In this document: piece by piece, positions 5,960 through 6,051 of the stretch
Layout of the letters: each line of letters begins with the position of its first letter
Position numbering within the stretch: position 1 is the first letter of the stretch
Assembly: GCA_029067255.1 (NCBI GenBank)
Contig: JAIEEW010000129.1
Span: 1 to 6,051 of the forward strand
Direction of reading: 5' to 3'
Origin: Clostridia bacterium
GTDB taxonomy: Bacteria > Bacillota > Clostridia > Christensenellales > UBA3700
DNA: 6,051 bases
The notes under the pieces: model-generated
Databases searched by the model: none
Told to the model about the DNA's origin: nothing
What the model saw: only the letters and a program-made list of their open reading frames with translations
Program-made: the position numbers and the translations under genes

Positions 5960-6051
5960 TAGATATTTCGACTACGCTTACGCTTCGCTCAATATGACGG
6001 GTAAATAATCATTACTCTGTACTATCAATTTAATAAATGTTATATTGATAA
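5960..6051. repeat. Palindrome-ended repeat, copy truncated by the window edge
   Basis: The left arm TAGATATTTCGACTACGCT through ATGACGGG (5960-6001) matches copy 1 at 5428 base for base over its first 41 bases. After that it diverges: AATCATTACT and ATCAATTT remain recognisable, but bases between them differ from copies 1 and 2. The right end, if present, lies beyond 6051. Confidence 0.7.

Noticed and set aside
5331..6051. CRISPR array
   Set aside because: The repeated units are 165-190 bases with variation inside the repeat itself; there are no short identical repeats separated by unique spacers and no cas genes.

Overview
The window looks like a piece of chromosome from a low-to-medium GC, Firmicutes-like bacterium, perhaps an uncultured Clostridia-type lineage. 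The support is strong AGGAG-type ribosome binding sites, a sigma-A-like promoter, tight gene packing and AT-rich intergenic DNA. This placement is an inference from style and gene families; no phylogenetic marker gene is present.

Left end (1-887, + strand): the 3' part of a gene for a YfbK-like von Willebrand factor A protein, comprising the second half of the VWA domain and its C-terminal DUF3520-type domain. It is cut by the window edge. It converges on the next operon, and a bidirectional hairpin terminator at 930-956 separates the two.

Middle (1010-5112, - strand): a compact four-gene operon. In transcription order it encodes a GPH/SLC45-like major facilitator transporter, a membrane-anchored ComEC-type metallo-beta-lactamase-fold hydrolase, an amino-acid-kinase-family protein resembling glutamate 5-kinase without a PUA domain, and a family-6-like (hypoxanthine) DNA glycosylase. 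Gaps between genes are 15, 22 and 1 bases. A good promoter (TTGCCT, 17 bases, TATACT) lies at 5154-5182, and the operon ends at the 930-956 terminator. The four products do not form an obvious single pathway. The shared transcript is clear; a shared function is not.

Right end (5113-6051): about 940 bases with no gene. The first 70 bases hold the operon promoter, and 5183-5330 shows nothing recognisable. From 5331 to the window end lies an array of short non-coding repeats. Two 165-base copies (5428-5592 and 5618-5782) begin TAGAT and end ATCTA, with imperfect inverted ends, and a 25-base linker follows the first. A divergent relative (5781-5934) abuts the second copy, a partial copy starts at 5331, and another at 5960 runs off the window. 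They resemble MITE or REP-like elements and are the most unusual structure here. I found no rRNA, tRNA, CRISPR array, complete insertion sequence or convincing new defence system.
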